Part shown: piece by piece, positions 34,226 to 42,363 of the stretch
Numbering within the stretch: position 1 is the stretch's first letter
How the letters are laid out: each line of letters opens with the position of its first letter
NCBI RefSeq assembly: GCF_039538005.1
Contig: NZ_BAABBO010000024.1
Coordinates: 1-64,000 of the forward strand
DNA length: 64,000 nt
Direction: 5' to 3'
Source of the DNA: Allohahella marinimesophila
Lineage (GTDB): Bacteria; Pseudomonadota; Gammaproteobacteria; Pseudomonadales; Oleiphilaceae
Notes under the pieces: generated by a model
Databases searched by the model: none
What the model was told of the DNA's origin: nothing
The model's input: only the letters and a program-made list of their open reading frames with translations
Program-made: the position numbers and the translations under genes

Positions 34226-35497
34226 TCAGCCAGGGTAGTCACGCTTGGTGTGCCCGGTGTACAGCTGTCGTGGTCGGCCGATTCTATAGTCGGTGCTCAC
34301 CATCTCGTTCCAGTGAGAATACCAGCCGACGGTGCGTGCCATGGCAAAGATAACCGTGAACATGGATACTGGAATGCCGATCGCACGGAGAATGATACCT
34401 GAATAGAAGTCGACGTTCGGGTACAGCTTGCGCTCTACGAAGTATGGATCTTCCAGGGCAATCTGCTCGAGGCGACGGGCGATCTTGAAGAGCGGATCGT
34501 CTTCAAGGCCGAGCTCCTGAAGTACCTGGTCACAGGATTCCTTCATGACCTTGGCGCGTGGATCGAAGTTCTTGTAGACGCGATGGCCGAAGCCCATGAG
34601 ACGGAAGGAGTCATCCTTGTCCTTGGCACGCTCGATGAATTCTGGAATGCGTGATTCATCTTCGATTTCCATCAGCATGCTCAGCACGGCCTCGTTGGCA
34701 CCGCCGTGAGCTGGCCCCCAAAGTGCTGCAATGCCTGAGGCAATGCAGGCAAAGACGTTGGCGCCAGAAGAGCCTGCGAGCCTTACTGTGGACGTAGAAG
34801 CATTTTGCTCATGGTCTGCGTGCAAGAGGAAAATCTTGTCCATCGCCTTCGCCAGGATGGGGTTGACTACGAACTCTTCGCAAGGGGTACCGAACATCAT
34901 GTAGAGGAAGTTTGCAGCGTAATCGAGGTCATTGCGCGGATACATGAAGGGCTGGCCGATCGAGTACTTGTAACACATGGCTGCCAGCGTCGGCATTTTG
35001 GCAATCAGGCGGAAGGCGGCAATCTCGCGATGCTTCTCGTCAGTGGAGTCCATGGTGTCGTGATAGAAGGCCGAGAGTGCACCGACGACACCACACATGA
35101 TGGCCATCGGGTGAGCATCCCGACGAAAACCATTGAAGAAATGATTCAGTTGCTCGTGAACCATCGTATGGTTCTTGACCATGGATTTGAAATGACCGAG
35201 CTCCTCATTGGAAGGCAGTTCGCCATGAATGAGCAGGTAGCAGGTTTCAAGATAATCTGAATGTTGCGCTAGTTGCTCTATAGGGTAACCGCGATGCAGC
35301 AGAACACCGTTAGTGCCGTCGATGAAAGTGATCTTCGATTCGCAGGCGGCGGTAGACACAAAGCCGGGATCGTAAGTGAAGAGCCCCTGCTGGACCAAAG
35401 ATCGTACGTCGACGACATCAGGGCCGGTTGTGCCCGAATACATTGGTAATTCAATATCTTTGCCATCAACTGTGAGTTTGGCGTGCTTATCCGTCAT
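34226..35497 (-). CDS. gltA: citrate synthase, hexameric type II
   Basis: 423 residues. It condenses acetyl-CoA and oxaloacetate as the entry step of the TCA cycle. Recognisable parts are FIDGTNGVLLHRGYPIEQLA, the histidine in LWGPAHGGANEAV, MGFGHRVYKNFDPRAKVMK and the C-terminal WYSHWNEM and IGRPRQLYTGH. Length fits the type II, NADH-sensitive class of proteobacteria. GGGAG seven bases before the ATG supports the start. It is divergent from the sdh operon across a 422-base gap, an arrangement also known in Pseudomonas and E. coli, and is followed closely by the HIBADH-family gene. Confidence 0.97.
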   Translation of the reverse strand: MTDKHAKLTVDGKDIELPMYSGTTGPDVVDVRSLVQQGLFTYDPGFVSTAACESKITFIDGTNGVLLHRGYPIEQLAQHSDYLETCYLLIHGELPSNEELGHFKSMVKNHTMVHEQLNHFFNGFRRDAHPMAIMCGVVGALSAFYHDTMDSTDEKHREIAAFRLIAKMPTLAAMCYKYSIGQPFMYPRNDLDYAANFLYMMFGTPCEEFVVNPILAKAMDKIFLLHADHEQNASTSTVRLAGSSGANVFACIASGIAALWGPAHGGANEAVLSMLMEIEDESRIPEFIERAKDKDDSFRLMGFGHRVYKNFDPRAKVMKESCDQVLQELGLEDDPLFKIARRLEQIALEDPYFVERKLYPNVDFYSGIILRAIGIPVSMFTVIFAMARTVGWYSHWNEMVSTDYRIGRPRQLYTGHTKRDYPG

Positions 35498-35734
35498 GGA
35501 CGACTCCCGTTACTGTACATCGCCGGCCAGTCCAACTGCCCGACGTAGTAGATTAGATGCGGATGCATCCGGCTTCACTCGGTCGGTGGCAGGCTTTGTG
35601 ACAGGCTGAAAACGACCGAGGCTCTGGATAGGCGCTTATACTAATGACTTGATCAGCAATTGATAAGCCCTTTCTTGCATTTGTATGACGTCGCTCGATT
35701 TTGGTGCGCGGCCTCGTTGTCGGCACCCTGAAGA

Positions 35735-35765
35735 GGCATAAGCCCGGAGATTGAATCCTTATGCC
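35735..35765 (+). promoter_or_regulatory. inverted repeat upstream of the sdh promoter
   Basis: GGCATAAG (35735-35742) and CTTATGCC (35758-35765) are perfect eight-base arms around 15 bases. It ends 20 bases before the proposed -35 of the sdh promoter, where an activator or repressor could bind, or forms a hairpin on longer transcripts. Confidence 0.4.
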
Positions 35766-35784
35766 GAATCGGACCGTATCTCAA

Positions 35785-35813
35785 TTGTAATGTGATGCAT
35801 GCCCTCATATACT
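35785..35813 (+). promoter_or_regulatory. sigma70-type promoter of the sdh-suc operon
   Basis: TTGTAA (35785-35790) and TATACT (35808-35813) are separated by 17 bases, matching the consensus at 4/6 and 5/6 positions. Transcription would begin near 35820 and give a leader of about 100 bases before sdhC. Confidence 0.55.
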
Positions 35814-35919
35814 ATGCGCCCGAAACCAACCCGCTGCGTTTCGGCAGTGTTTCGGAGTCACACGCTTCCTCGCTTCACACGGCCCCCACAGGGCAAAGTA
35901 TTCAAAGGTGCTACACACT

Positions 35920-36294
35920 GTGAATAGAAACAGACCGGTCAACCTCGATCTCACGAAGTTCCACTTCCCGCTCCCGGCCATTACATCGATTCTCTTCAGA
36001 GTCAGCGGTGTGATCATTTTCGTCATGCTGGGCGTTCTGCTGTACCTTCTGGACTCGTCTCTCGAGAGCAGCGAATCATTCGCCCGGGTCGAGGGCTGGA
36101 TGGATGGCTTCTTCGTCAAGTTCATTGTGTGGGGCATTCTATCTGCCCTTCTTTATCACCTGGTATCGGGTATCAAGCACCTGATTCAGGACATGGGCTA
36201 CATGGAAACGATGGAAGGGGCAACGATTGCCGCCAAGGTCTCCATTGTCATATCCATCATTCTTATCGTTCTCGCCGGAGTTCTCGTATGGTAA
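35920..36294 (+). CDS. sdhC: succinate dehydrogenase cytochrome b556 subunit
   Basis: 124 residues. It is a membrane anchor and haem/quinone-binding subunit of complex II. The family start RPVNLDL is present, followed by SILFRVSGVIIFV and three membrane helices; His in YHLVSGIKHLIQDMG is a haem ligand candidate. I place the start at the GTG at 35920, giving MNRNRPVNLDL, with AAAGG 11 bases upstream; a GTG at 35908 is the other option but overlaps that ribosome site. The stop overlaps the sdhD start (ATGGTAA). Confidence 0.92.
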   Translation: MNRNRPVNLDLTKFHFPLPAITSILFRVSGVIIFVMLGVLLYLLDSSLESSESFARVEGWMDGFFVKFIVWGILSALLYHLVSGIKHLIQDMGYMETMEGATIAAKVSIVISIILIVLAGVLVW

Positions 36295-36635
36295 CTACTA
36301 TCACCAACTTTGGTCGAAGCGGCCCATACGACTGGTTGATCCAGCGTGCCACAGCCGTCATCCTCGGCGTCTATACTATTTTTCTCTTCGGCTACTTTGT
36401 CTTCAGTGGCGATATCAGTTACGTCGAGTGGAAGTCACTGTTCGAAGCGACGTGGATGCGCATATTTTCACTGCTGGCTTTGCTGGCGCTTGGCGCACAT
36501 GCCTGGATAGGCATGTGGACTGTGGCGACCGACTACCTGCATAACGGGTTCGTCAAGTTCATAGCACAGGCAGTTGGAGGCGTTATCCTCTTCGTGTATG
36601 TGGTTTGGGGCGTACAAATTCTCTGGGGACTTTGA
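36288..36635 (+). CDS. sdhD: succinate dehydrogenase membrane anchor subunit
   Basis: 115 residues with three membrane helices (about 17-37, 50-72 and 88-110). GRSGPYDWLIQRATAVIL at the start and HAWIGMWTVATDYL in the middle are typical of SdhD; the histidine and the Tyr/Asp that follow belong to the haem and quinone sites. The ATG at 36288 overlaps the last codons of sdhC, so the two are coupled. The longer frame beginning at 36129 is inside sdhC and is rejected. sdhA starts two bases after the stop. Confidence 0.93.
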   Translation: MVTTITNFGRSGPYDWLIQRATAVILGVYTIFLFGYFVFSGDISYVEWKSLFEATWMRIFSLLALLALGAHAWIGMWTVATDYLHNGFVKFIAQAVGGVILFVYVVWGVQILWGL

Positions 36636-36637
36636 AG

Positions 36638-38410
36638 ATGGCAGCAGTAAGAACGCTTAAATACGATGCAATCGTAGTAGGGGGCGGCGGTTCTGGTATG
36701 CGTGCCGCGCTACAGTTGACGCAGTCAGGTCTGAACACGGCCTGCATCACAAAAGTCTTTCCAACACGGTCACACACCGTATCCGCCCAGGGTGGCATCA
36801 CCTGCGCCATCGCGAGTGCCGATCCGAATGATGACTGGCGCTGGCACATGTACGATACCGTCAAGGGCTCCGACTATATCGGCGACCAGGATGCTATCGA
36901 GTATATGTGCTCTGTAGGTCCGCAAGCTGTTTTTGAGCTTGAGCACATGGGCCTGCCTTTCTCACGAACCGAGCAAGGACGAATCTATCAGCGGCCATTC
37001 GGCGGCCAGTCAAAAGACTTCGGTAAAGGCGGTCAGGCCGCACGAACCTGTGCTGCTGCTGACCGTACCGGCCACGCACTGCTGCATACCCTGTATCAGG
37101 GTAACCTGAAAGGCGGCACCTCGTTCCTGAATGAATGGTATGCCATTGATCTGGTCAAAAACGCAGCTGGCAAGATCACTGGCGTAACTGCCATCTGCAT
37201 CGAAACCGGTGAAACCGTGTTCATTCGTGCCAAGGCGACCGTTCTGGCCACTGGTGGCGCAGGACGAATCTACGCTTCTACTACCAATGCCCTTATCAAT
37301 AGTGGTGATGGTACAGCCATGGCACTGAGAGCCGGCGTGCCTGGTCAGGACATGGAAATGTGGCAGTTCCACCCGACTGGTATCCATGGTGCGGGTACGC
37401 TCGTTACAGAAGGCTGCCGCGGCGAAGGTGGCTACCTGATAAATAGTGAAGGTGAGCGTTTCATGGAGCGCTATGCGCCGAACGCGAAAGATCTTGCGGG
37501 TCGTGATGTTGTCGCCCGCTCGATGATCCTTGAAATTCTGGAAGGACGGGGCTGTGGTCCAGACAAGGATCACGTCATGCTCAAGCTTGATCACCTCGGT
37601 GCCGAAACGCTCAACCTCCGCCTTCCCGGCATCGTTGAGCTGGCCAAGACCTTTGCTCACGTCGATCCAGCGAAGGATCCGATTCCGGTCGTGCCGACCT
37701 GTCACTATATGATGGGCGGTGTGCCGACCAACATTGGCGGCCAAGCACTGACTCAGGATGCAAATGGCAAGGATCAATCCATTGACGGGCTCTTCGCTGT
37801 CGGTGAAGCGGCCTGCGTTTCGGTCCATGGTGCGAACCGCCTGGGCGGTAACAGCCTGCTCGACCTTGTCGTGTTCGGTCGCGCAGCAGGTCTGCACATC
37901 GAGGAACTGCTTCGCGGCGGTTACAGCGCAGATGATCCATCTCAAACAGATATTGATGAGGCCTTCTCGCGATACAACCGTTTGAACGCAAGCACTGGTG
38001 GCGAGTCTGTTGCACAGGTGAAGAAGGATCTGCAGAACTGCATGCAGCTCTACTTCGGCGTATTCCGTGACGGCGATAAGATGCAGATTGGTTTGAAGAA
38101 GCTCGACGAGATAGGTGAGCGTGTCCACAACCTGCATTTGCAGGATAAGTCGAACGCTTTCAATACTGCTCGAATCGAAGCTCTCGAGCTGGAGAATCTA
38201 TACGAAGTGGCGCTGGCAACAGCAATTCCTGCCGAAGCCCGGAAAGAAAGTCGTGGTGCGCATGCGCGTAACGATTTCACCGAGCGCGACGACGAGAACT
38301 GGCTCAAGCATTCGCTGTATTTTGCTGAAGACCGCTCAGTGCGAAAGCGGGATGTCAATTTCAGCCCCAAGACCATGGAGGCATTCCCGCCTTCGGTTCG
38401 AAGTTACTAG
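36638..38410 (+). CDS. sdhA: succinate dehydrogenase flavoprotein subunit
   Basis: 590 residues. It oxidises succinate to fumarate and passes electrons to SdhB. The FAD-binding motif is VVGGGGSGMRAAL (13-25), the covalent FAD ligand is His46 in TRSHTVSAQGG, and catalytic residues lie in MEMWQFHPTGIHGAGTL, EGCRGEGGYL and CHYMMGGVPTN. The C-terminal helical domain ends with KRDVNFSPKTMEAFPPS. The ATG at 36638, two bases after sdhD, starts the family N-terminus; an in-frame start at 36605 overlaps sdhD. The 123-base gap to sdhB, with a perfect hairpin, is unusually long for this operon. Confidence 0.97.
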   Translation: MAAVRTLKYDAIVVGGGGSGMRAALQLTQSGLNTACITKVFPTRSHTVSAQGGITCAIASADPNDDWRWHMYDTVKGSDYIGDQDAIEYMCSVGPQAVFELEHMGLPFSRTEQGRIYQRPFGGQSKDFGKGGQAARTCAAADRTGHALLHTLYQGNLKGGTSFLNEWYAIDLVKNAAGKITGVTAICIETGETVFIRAKATVLATGGAGRIYASTTNALINSGDGTAMALRAGVPGQDMEMWQFHPTGIHGAGTLVTEGCRGEGGYLINSEGERFMERYAPNAKDLAGRDVVARSMILEILEGRGCGPDKDHVMLKLDHLGAETLNLRLPGIVELAKTFAHVDPAKDPIPVVPTCHYMMGGVPTNIGGQALTQDANGKDQSIDGLFAVGEAACVSVHGANRLGGNSLLDLVVFGRAAGLHIEELLRGGYSADDPSQTDIDEAFSRYNRLNASTGGESVAQVKKDLQNCMQLYFGVFRDGDKMQIGLKKLDEIGERVHNLHLQDKSNAFNTARIEALELENLYEVALATAIPAEARKESRGAHARNDFTERDDENWLKHSLYFAEDRSVRKRDVNFSPKTMEAFPPSVRSY

Positions 38411-38460
38411 GACTCGTTCCCGCCAGGCGCAAAAGGCCTGCAAATAACAGAACGTTGTCT

Positions 38461-38487
38461 GGTGGAGCCGTCGCTGACCGCTCCACC
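38461..38487 (+). other. hairpin in the sdhA-sdhB gap
   Basis: GGTGGAGC (38461-38468) and GCTCCACC (38480-38487) form a perfect eight-pair stem with an 11-base loop, 46 bases before sdhB. No T run follows, so it is not a normal terminator. It may stabilise or process the mRNA and set different levels of sdhCDA and sdhB. Confidence 0.5.
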
Positions 38488-38533
38488 AAGTGAACATTTG
38501 GCGAGTATCGTTTCACGAGTTGTGAGGTGAATT

Positions 38534-39238
38534 ATGTTAGTTAGTGTCTATCGCTATAACCCTGAAATAGATCGTGAACCATACATGCAGGACATTGAGA
38601 TCGAATTGCCCGAAGGCAAGGATCTCATGGTGCTTGACGTACTCAATCTGCTGAAGGAAAAAGATCCTTCATTAACGTACCGTCGGTCTTGCCGCGAGGG
38701 GGTATGTGGTTCAGACGGCATGAACATGAATGGCAAGAACGGTCTGGCCTGCGTCACACCGATCTCCGATATCATAGAAAACAATCAGGTCAGGCTTCGT
38801 CCATTGCCTGGTCTGCCTGTTATCCGTGATCTTGTCATCGACATGTCGATCTTCTACAAGCAGTACGAGAAAGTGCAGCCGTTCCTGCAGAACAATACAC
38901 CGCCTCCAACCATAGAGCGTCTGCAGACTCCTGAAGACAGGGCTAAACTCGACGGGCTTTACGAGTGCATCCTCTGTGCCTGTTGCTCCACTTCGTGTCC
39001 TTCGTTCTGGTGGAACCCTGAAAAATTCATCGGTCCAGCTGGTCTTCTCCAGGCCTACAGGTTTCTTAACGACAGCCGGGATACTGCGACTGAGGACCGT
39101 CTTTCGAAGCTGGACGACCCCTTCAGCGTCTTCCGCTGCCGTGGCATCATGAATTGTGTAAGCGTTTGTCCAAAGGGTTTGAATCCGACTCGCGCAATTG
39201 GCCATATTCGAAATATGTTGATCTCCCGGGCAACCTGA
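38534..39238 (+). CDS. sdhB: succinate dehydrogenase iron-sulfur subunit
   Basis: 234 residues. It carries electrons from SdhA to quinone. The [2Fe-2S] ligands are in SCREGVCGSDGMNMNG followed by LAC; the [4Fe-4S] and [3Fe-4S] ligands are in CILCACCSTSCPSFWW and CRGIMNCVSVCPKGLNP. GAGGTG lies about six bases before the ATG. It completes sdhCDAB; a 220-base gap follows before sucA. Confidence 0.96.
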   Translation: MLVSVYRYNPEIDREPYMQDIEIELPEGKDLMVLDVLNLLKEKDPSLTYRRSCREGVCGSDGMNMNGKNGLACVTPISDIIENNQVRLRPLPGLPVIRDLVIDMSIFYKQYEKVQPFLQNNTPPPTIERLQTPEDRAKLDGLYECILCACCSTSCPSFWWNPEKFIGPAGLLQAYRFLNDSRDTATEDRLSKLDDPFSVFRCRGIMNCVSVCPKGLNPTRAIGHIRNMLISRAT

Positions 39239-39379
39239 GCCATTGGCGCATTGCAAAAACAGTCGCTGATGTTCTCCTACCGGGGATTGCGGCTGCAGAC
39301 AGTGCATTTGCAAGCGCTTGCCCGCTGCGCTGTATAGACTATTCTGAGCACGTTGGTCGAGAGGTCTGACGTGCTGTTT

Positions 39380-39402
39380 AACCTCATCTACCCGACGAGG
39401 TT
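39380..39402 (+). other. hairpin in the sucA leader
   Basis: AACCTC (39380-39385) and GAGGTT (39397-39402) form a six-pair stem 57 bases before sucA, within the 220-base sdhB-sucA gap. No T run follows. Motifs called sucA and sucA-II RNA are known upstream of sucA in other proteobacteria; whether this is one cannot be told by eye. Confidence 0.35.
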
Positions 39403-39458
39403 GTTCGAGTGGAAGGCCTACACCAAGGGCTACGCTCACTATAAATAATGGCGGATAT

Positions 39459-42311
39459 ATGCAAGAAAGCAGAATGGAAGAGCTTTGGCAGAGCGCCCAC
39501 CTCGCAGGCGGTAATCTGGCCTATGTCGAAGATTTGTTTGAATCCTACCTGACCAATCCGAATAGCGTTCCTGAAAAATGGCGCGACTTCTTTGACAAGT
39601 TGCCAGCCCAGAACCCGGATAGTCAGAACGCGGACGTGTCTCACGCCGTCATTCGAGATCAGTTCAGGGCTCTCGCCAAGCGCAGGCCCAGTGTGGGCGG
39701 GACAGGTGGTGCTGATTATCAGACTACTACCGAGCACGAGCGCAAGCAGGTTCGGGTCATCAACCTCATCACGGCCTATCGACTTCTCGGTCATCAGAAG
39801 GCCAGCCTCGACCCCCTCGCACTTCAGCCAAGACCTCACGTAGTCGATCTCGATCTCGCCTACCACGGCCTGACCGAGGCAGATAAAGACACGGTTTTTC
39901 AGGCTGGCACGCTTCGTTTCGGTGTCGAAACTATGACGCTCGGCGAGCTCATCAGGGGGCTGGAGTTCACGTACTGCGACACTGTTGGCACTGAATACAT
40001 GCATGTCAGCAACACGGAAGAGCGCCGCTGGATTCAGCAACGCCTCGAAAGCGTGCGTTCGCATCCGGTATTCGGCAAGGAAAAGCAGGTCCATCTCCTG
40101 GAGCGACTCACTGCAGCCGAAGGTCTGGAAAAATATCTGAGTTCGCGCTACCCGGGGACCAAGCGATTCGGGCTCGAAGGTGGTGAAGCGCTCATACCAC
40201 TCGTTGACGAAATCATTCAGCGGGCAGGTTCATATAACGTCAAGGAAATCGTTATCGGCATGGCCCATCGTGGTCGTCTGAACGTGCTCGTCAACACCCT
40301 TGGCAAGAACCCGAAGTCACTGTTCGACGAGTTTGAAGGCAAGCATTCCGTTGCGACGGATGATGGTAGCGGTGATGTTAAGTATCACCAGGGTTTTTCG
40401 TCCAACGTTATGACGCCGGGCGGCGAAGTTCACCTGGCGCTGGCGTTTAACCCTTCGCATCTCGAGATCGTGTCACCCGTGGTAGTCGGTTCGGTGCGAG
40501 CGCGTCAGACTCGCCGCGACGACAGGAAAGGTGATTCCGTGATGCCAGTCATCATGCATGGCGACGCGGCATTCGCCGGTCAGGGCGTAGTCATGGAAAC
40601 CTTCCAGATGAGTCAGACCCGCGGGTATGGCGTCGGCGGAACGGTCCATATCGTCATCAACAACCAGGTTGGTTTCACGACGTCCAAACGTGAAGACGCG
40701 CGGAGTACGGAATACTGTACTGATATCGCGAAGATGGTTCAGGCGCCTATCTTTCACGTCAATGGCGATGATCCCGAGGCGGTGCTATTCGTCACGCAGG
40801 TCGCGGTCGACTATCGGAATACCTTCAAGAAAGACGTGGTCATCGATCTGGTGTGCTACCGCCGTCGTGGCCATAACGAAGCCGATGAGCCGGCGGCTAC
40901 CCAGCCGATCATGTACCAGAAGATTCGCTCACTCGAAACGACCCGAACGCTGTATGCCCAAAAGCTTCTGGAAGACGGTGTTATCGCTGAAGACGAAGCC
41001 AAATCCATGGAGAGTGATTATCGCGATCGCCTCGATGCCGGGAGTCACGTTGTCAGCAGTCTGGTGCTGGAACCGAACAAGTCGCTGTTCGTGGACTGGA
41101 CACCCTTTCTTGGCCACAAGTGGACGGCGAAGGCGAAAACCAATATTGCGATGAAGGCGCTTCAGCGTCTTGGCAAGAGAATCGATCAGCTTCCTGAAGG
41201 CTTTACTGCCCAACGGCAGGTATCGAAGATTCTTGAAGATCGTCAGAAGATGACCCAGGGCGCATCGCCGATGAACTGGGGTTATGCGGAGGTCATGGCT
41301 TACGCAACCTTGCTGCATGAGGGACATGCTATCCGGTTGACCGGCCAGGACGTCGGTCGCGGTACCTTCTCCCACCGCCATGCCGTTCTGCATAATCAGC
41401 AGGATGGATCGAGCTACGTGCCGCTGCAGAATATATCTGTAGATCAGCCCCTGTTCGAGATCTATGACAGCTATCTGTCGGAGGAGGCCGTGCTCGCGTT
41501 CGAATACGGCTACTCCACCACCAATCCGAACCCATTGGTTATCTGGGAAGCCCAGTTTGGTGATTTCGCCAATGGTGCGCAGGTCGTCATCGACCAGTTC
41601 ATTACCAGCGGTGAGCACAAGTGGGGGCGTCTGTGCGGACTCACCATGTTGTTGCCACACGGCTATGAGGGTCAGGGCCCTGAGCATAGCTCTGCACGTC
41701 TCGAGCGCTTCCTGCAGTTGGCTGCGCAGCATAATATTCAGGTCTGCGTACCATCGACGCCGGCACAGGTCTTTCATATGCTGCGCAGACAGGTAAAACG
41801 ACCGCTGCGGAAGCCATTGATCTGTATGAGTCCGAAGTCGCTGCTCCGTCACCGCGAGGCCATTTCGACGCTCGAGGAGCTCTCAGAAGGTCAGTTCCAG
41901 ACCGTGATCGGGGAAGCCGATAATAGTATCGAACCGAAAAAGGCTTCACGGCTCATCATGTGCAGTGGCAAGGTCTACTACGACCTTCTGGAGAAGCGTC
42001 GTGCTGACGAGCGCACAGATGTTGTGCTGGTCCGGATCGAGCAGTTGTACCCCTTCCCGGAAGACGATCTGACAGAAGTGTTCATGCAGTACAAGAACCT
42101 CAAGTCGATCGTCTGGTGTCAGGAGGAGCCGATGAACCAGGGCGCCTGGTACAGCAGCCAGCATCATATGAGATCAGTGATCGCACAGACTCACGACAAG
42201 ATCTACCTGACGTACGCGGGACGCGAGGCATCTGCTTCGCCTGCAGCGGGATATGCTCAGGTGCATGCCGAAGAACAGCAGAGACTGGTGAACACCGCTT
42301 TTGACGGCTGA
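39459..42311 (+). CDS. sucA: 2-oxoglutarate dehydrogenase E1 component
   Basis: 950 residues. It decarboxylates 2-oxoglutarate with thiamine diphosphate. The N-terminus MQESRMEELWQSAHLAGGN matches the SucA family helix that docks to E2. Catalytic parts are IVIGMAHRGRLNVLVN (about 265), HGDAAFAGQGVVMET and the cofactor motif GDDPEAVLFVTQVAVDYRN, then YRRRGHNEADEP. Later VGRGTFSHRHAV and EEPMNQGAWY fit the transketolase-like C-terminal domain. The ribosome site is weak (GGCGGA). It begins the second half of the TCA cluster. Confidence 0.97.
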   Translation: MQESRMEELWQSAHLAGGNLAYVEDLFESYLTNPNSVPEKWRDFFDKLPAQNPDSQNADVSHAVIRDQFRALAKRRPSVGGTGGADYQTTTEHERKQVRVINLITAYRLLGHQKASLDPLALQPRPHVVDLDLAYHGLTEADKDTVFQAGTLRFGVETMTLGELIRGLEFTYCDTVGTEYMHVSNTEERRWIQQRLESVRSHPVFGKEKQVHLLERLTAAEGLEKYLSSRYPGTKRFGLEGGEALIPLVDEIIQRAGSYNVKEIVIGMAHRGRLNVLVNTLGKNPKSLFDEFEGKHSVATDDGSGDVKYHQGFSSNVMTPGGEVHLALAFNPSHLEIVSPVVVGSVRARQTRRDDRKGDSVMPVIMHGDAAFAGQGVVMETFQMSQTRGYGVGGTVHIVINNQVGFTTSKREDARSTEYCTDIAKMVQAPIFHVNGDDPEAVLFVTQVAVDYRNTFKKDVVIDLVCYRRRGHNEADEPAATQPIMYQKIRSLETTRTLYAQKLLEDGVIAEDEAKSMESDYRDRLDAGSHVVSSLVLEPNKSLFVDWTPFLGHKWTAKAKTNIAMKALQRLGKRIDQLPEGFTAQRQVSKILEDRQKMTQGASPMNWGYAEVMAYATLLHEGHAIRLTGQDVGRGTFSHRHAVLHNQQDGSSYVPLQNISVDQPLFEIYDSYLSEEAVLAFEYGYSTTNPNPLVIWEAQFGDFANGAQVVIDQFITSGEHKWGRLCGLTMLLPHGYEGQGPEHSSARLERFLQLAAQHNIQVCVPSTPAQVFHMLRRQVKRPLRKPLICMSPKSLLRHREAISTLEELSEGQFQTVIGEADNSIEPKKASRLIMCSGKVYYDLLEKRRADERTDVVLVRIEQLYPFPEDDLTEVFMQYKNLKSIVWCQEEPMNQGAWYSSQHHMRSVIAQTHDKIYLTYAGREASASPAAGYAQVHAEEQQRLVNTAFDG

Positions 42312-42363
42312 TTGCCTGTAAAAGTGCTGTTTGCAACCAAGTAGAGACGACTAAGGATTACGC

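Larger units (their letters stand above)
35498..35919. other. gltA-sdhC divergent regulatory region
   Basis: 422 bases without a gene. It contains a likely sdh promoter and a leader-side hairpin (listed separately), a small GATGC/GCATC hairpin at 35556-35569, and two TTGAT copies near 35650-35664. A gltA promoter should lie in the left half, but I could not pick one convincingly. No exact FNR/ANR box was found. Confidence 0.6.

Noticed and set aside
35648..35668. FNR/ANR box in the gltA-sdhC gap
   Set aside because: Two TTGAT words occur, but not the TTGAT-N4-ATCAA arrangement.
37010..38137. 375-residue minus-strand open frame opposite sdhA
   Set aside because: It lies wholly antisense to a certain gene, has no recognisable domain and no ribosome site; it is a codon-composition shadow. 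Similar antisense frames at 11600-12376, 45550-46362, 40929-41852 and 13868-14455 were rejected for the same reason.
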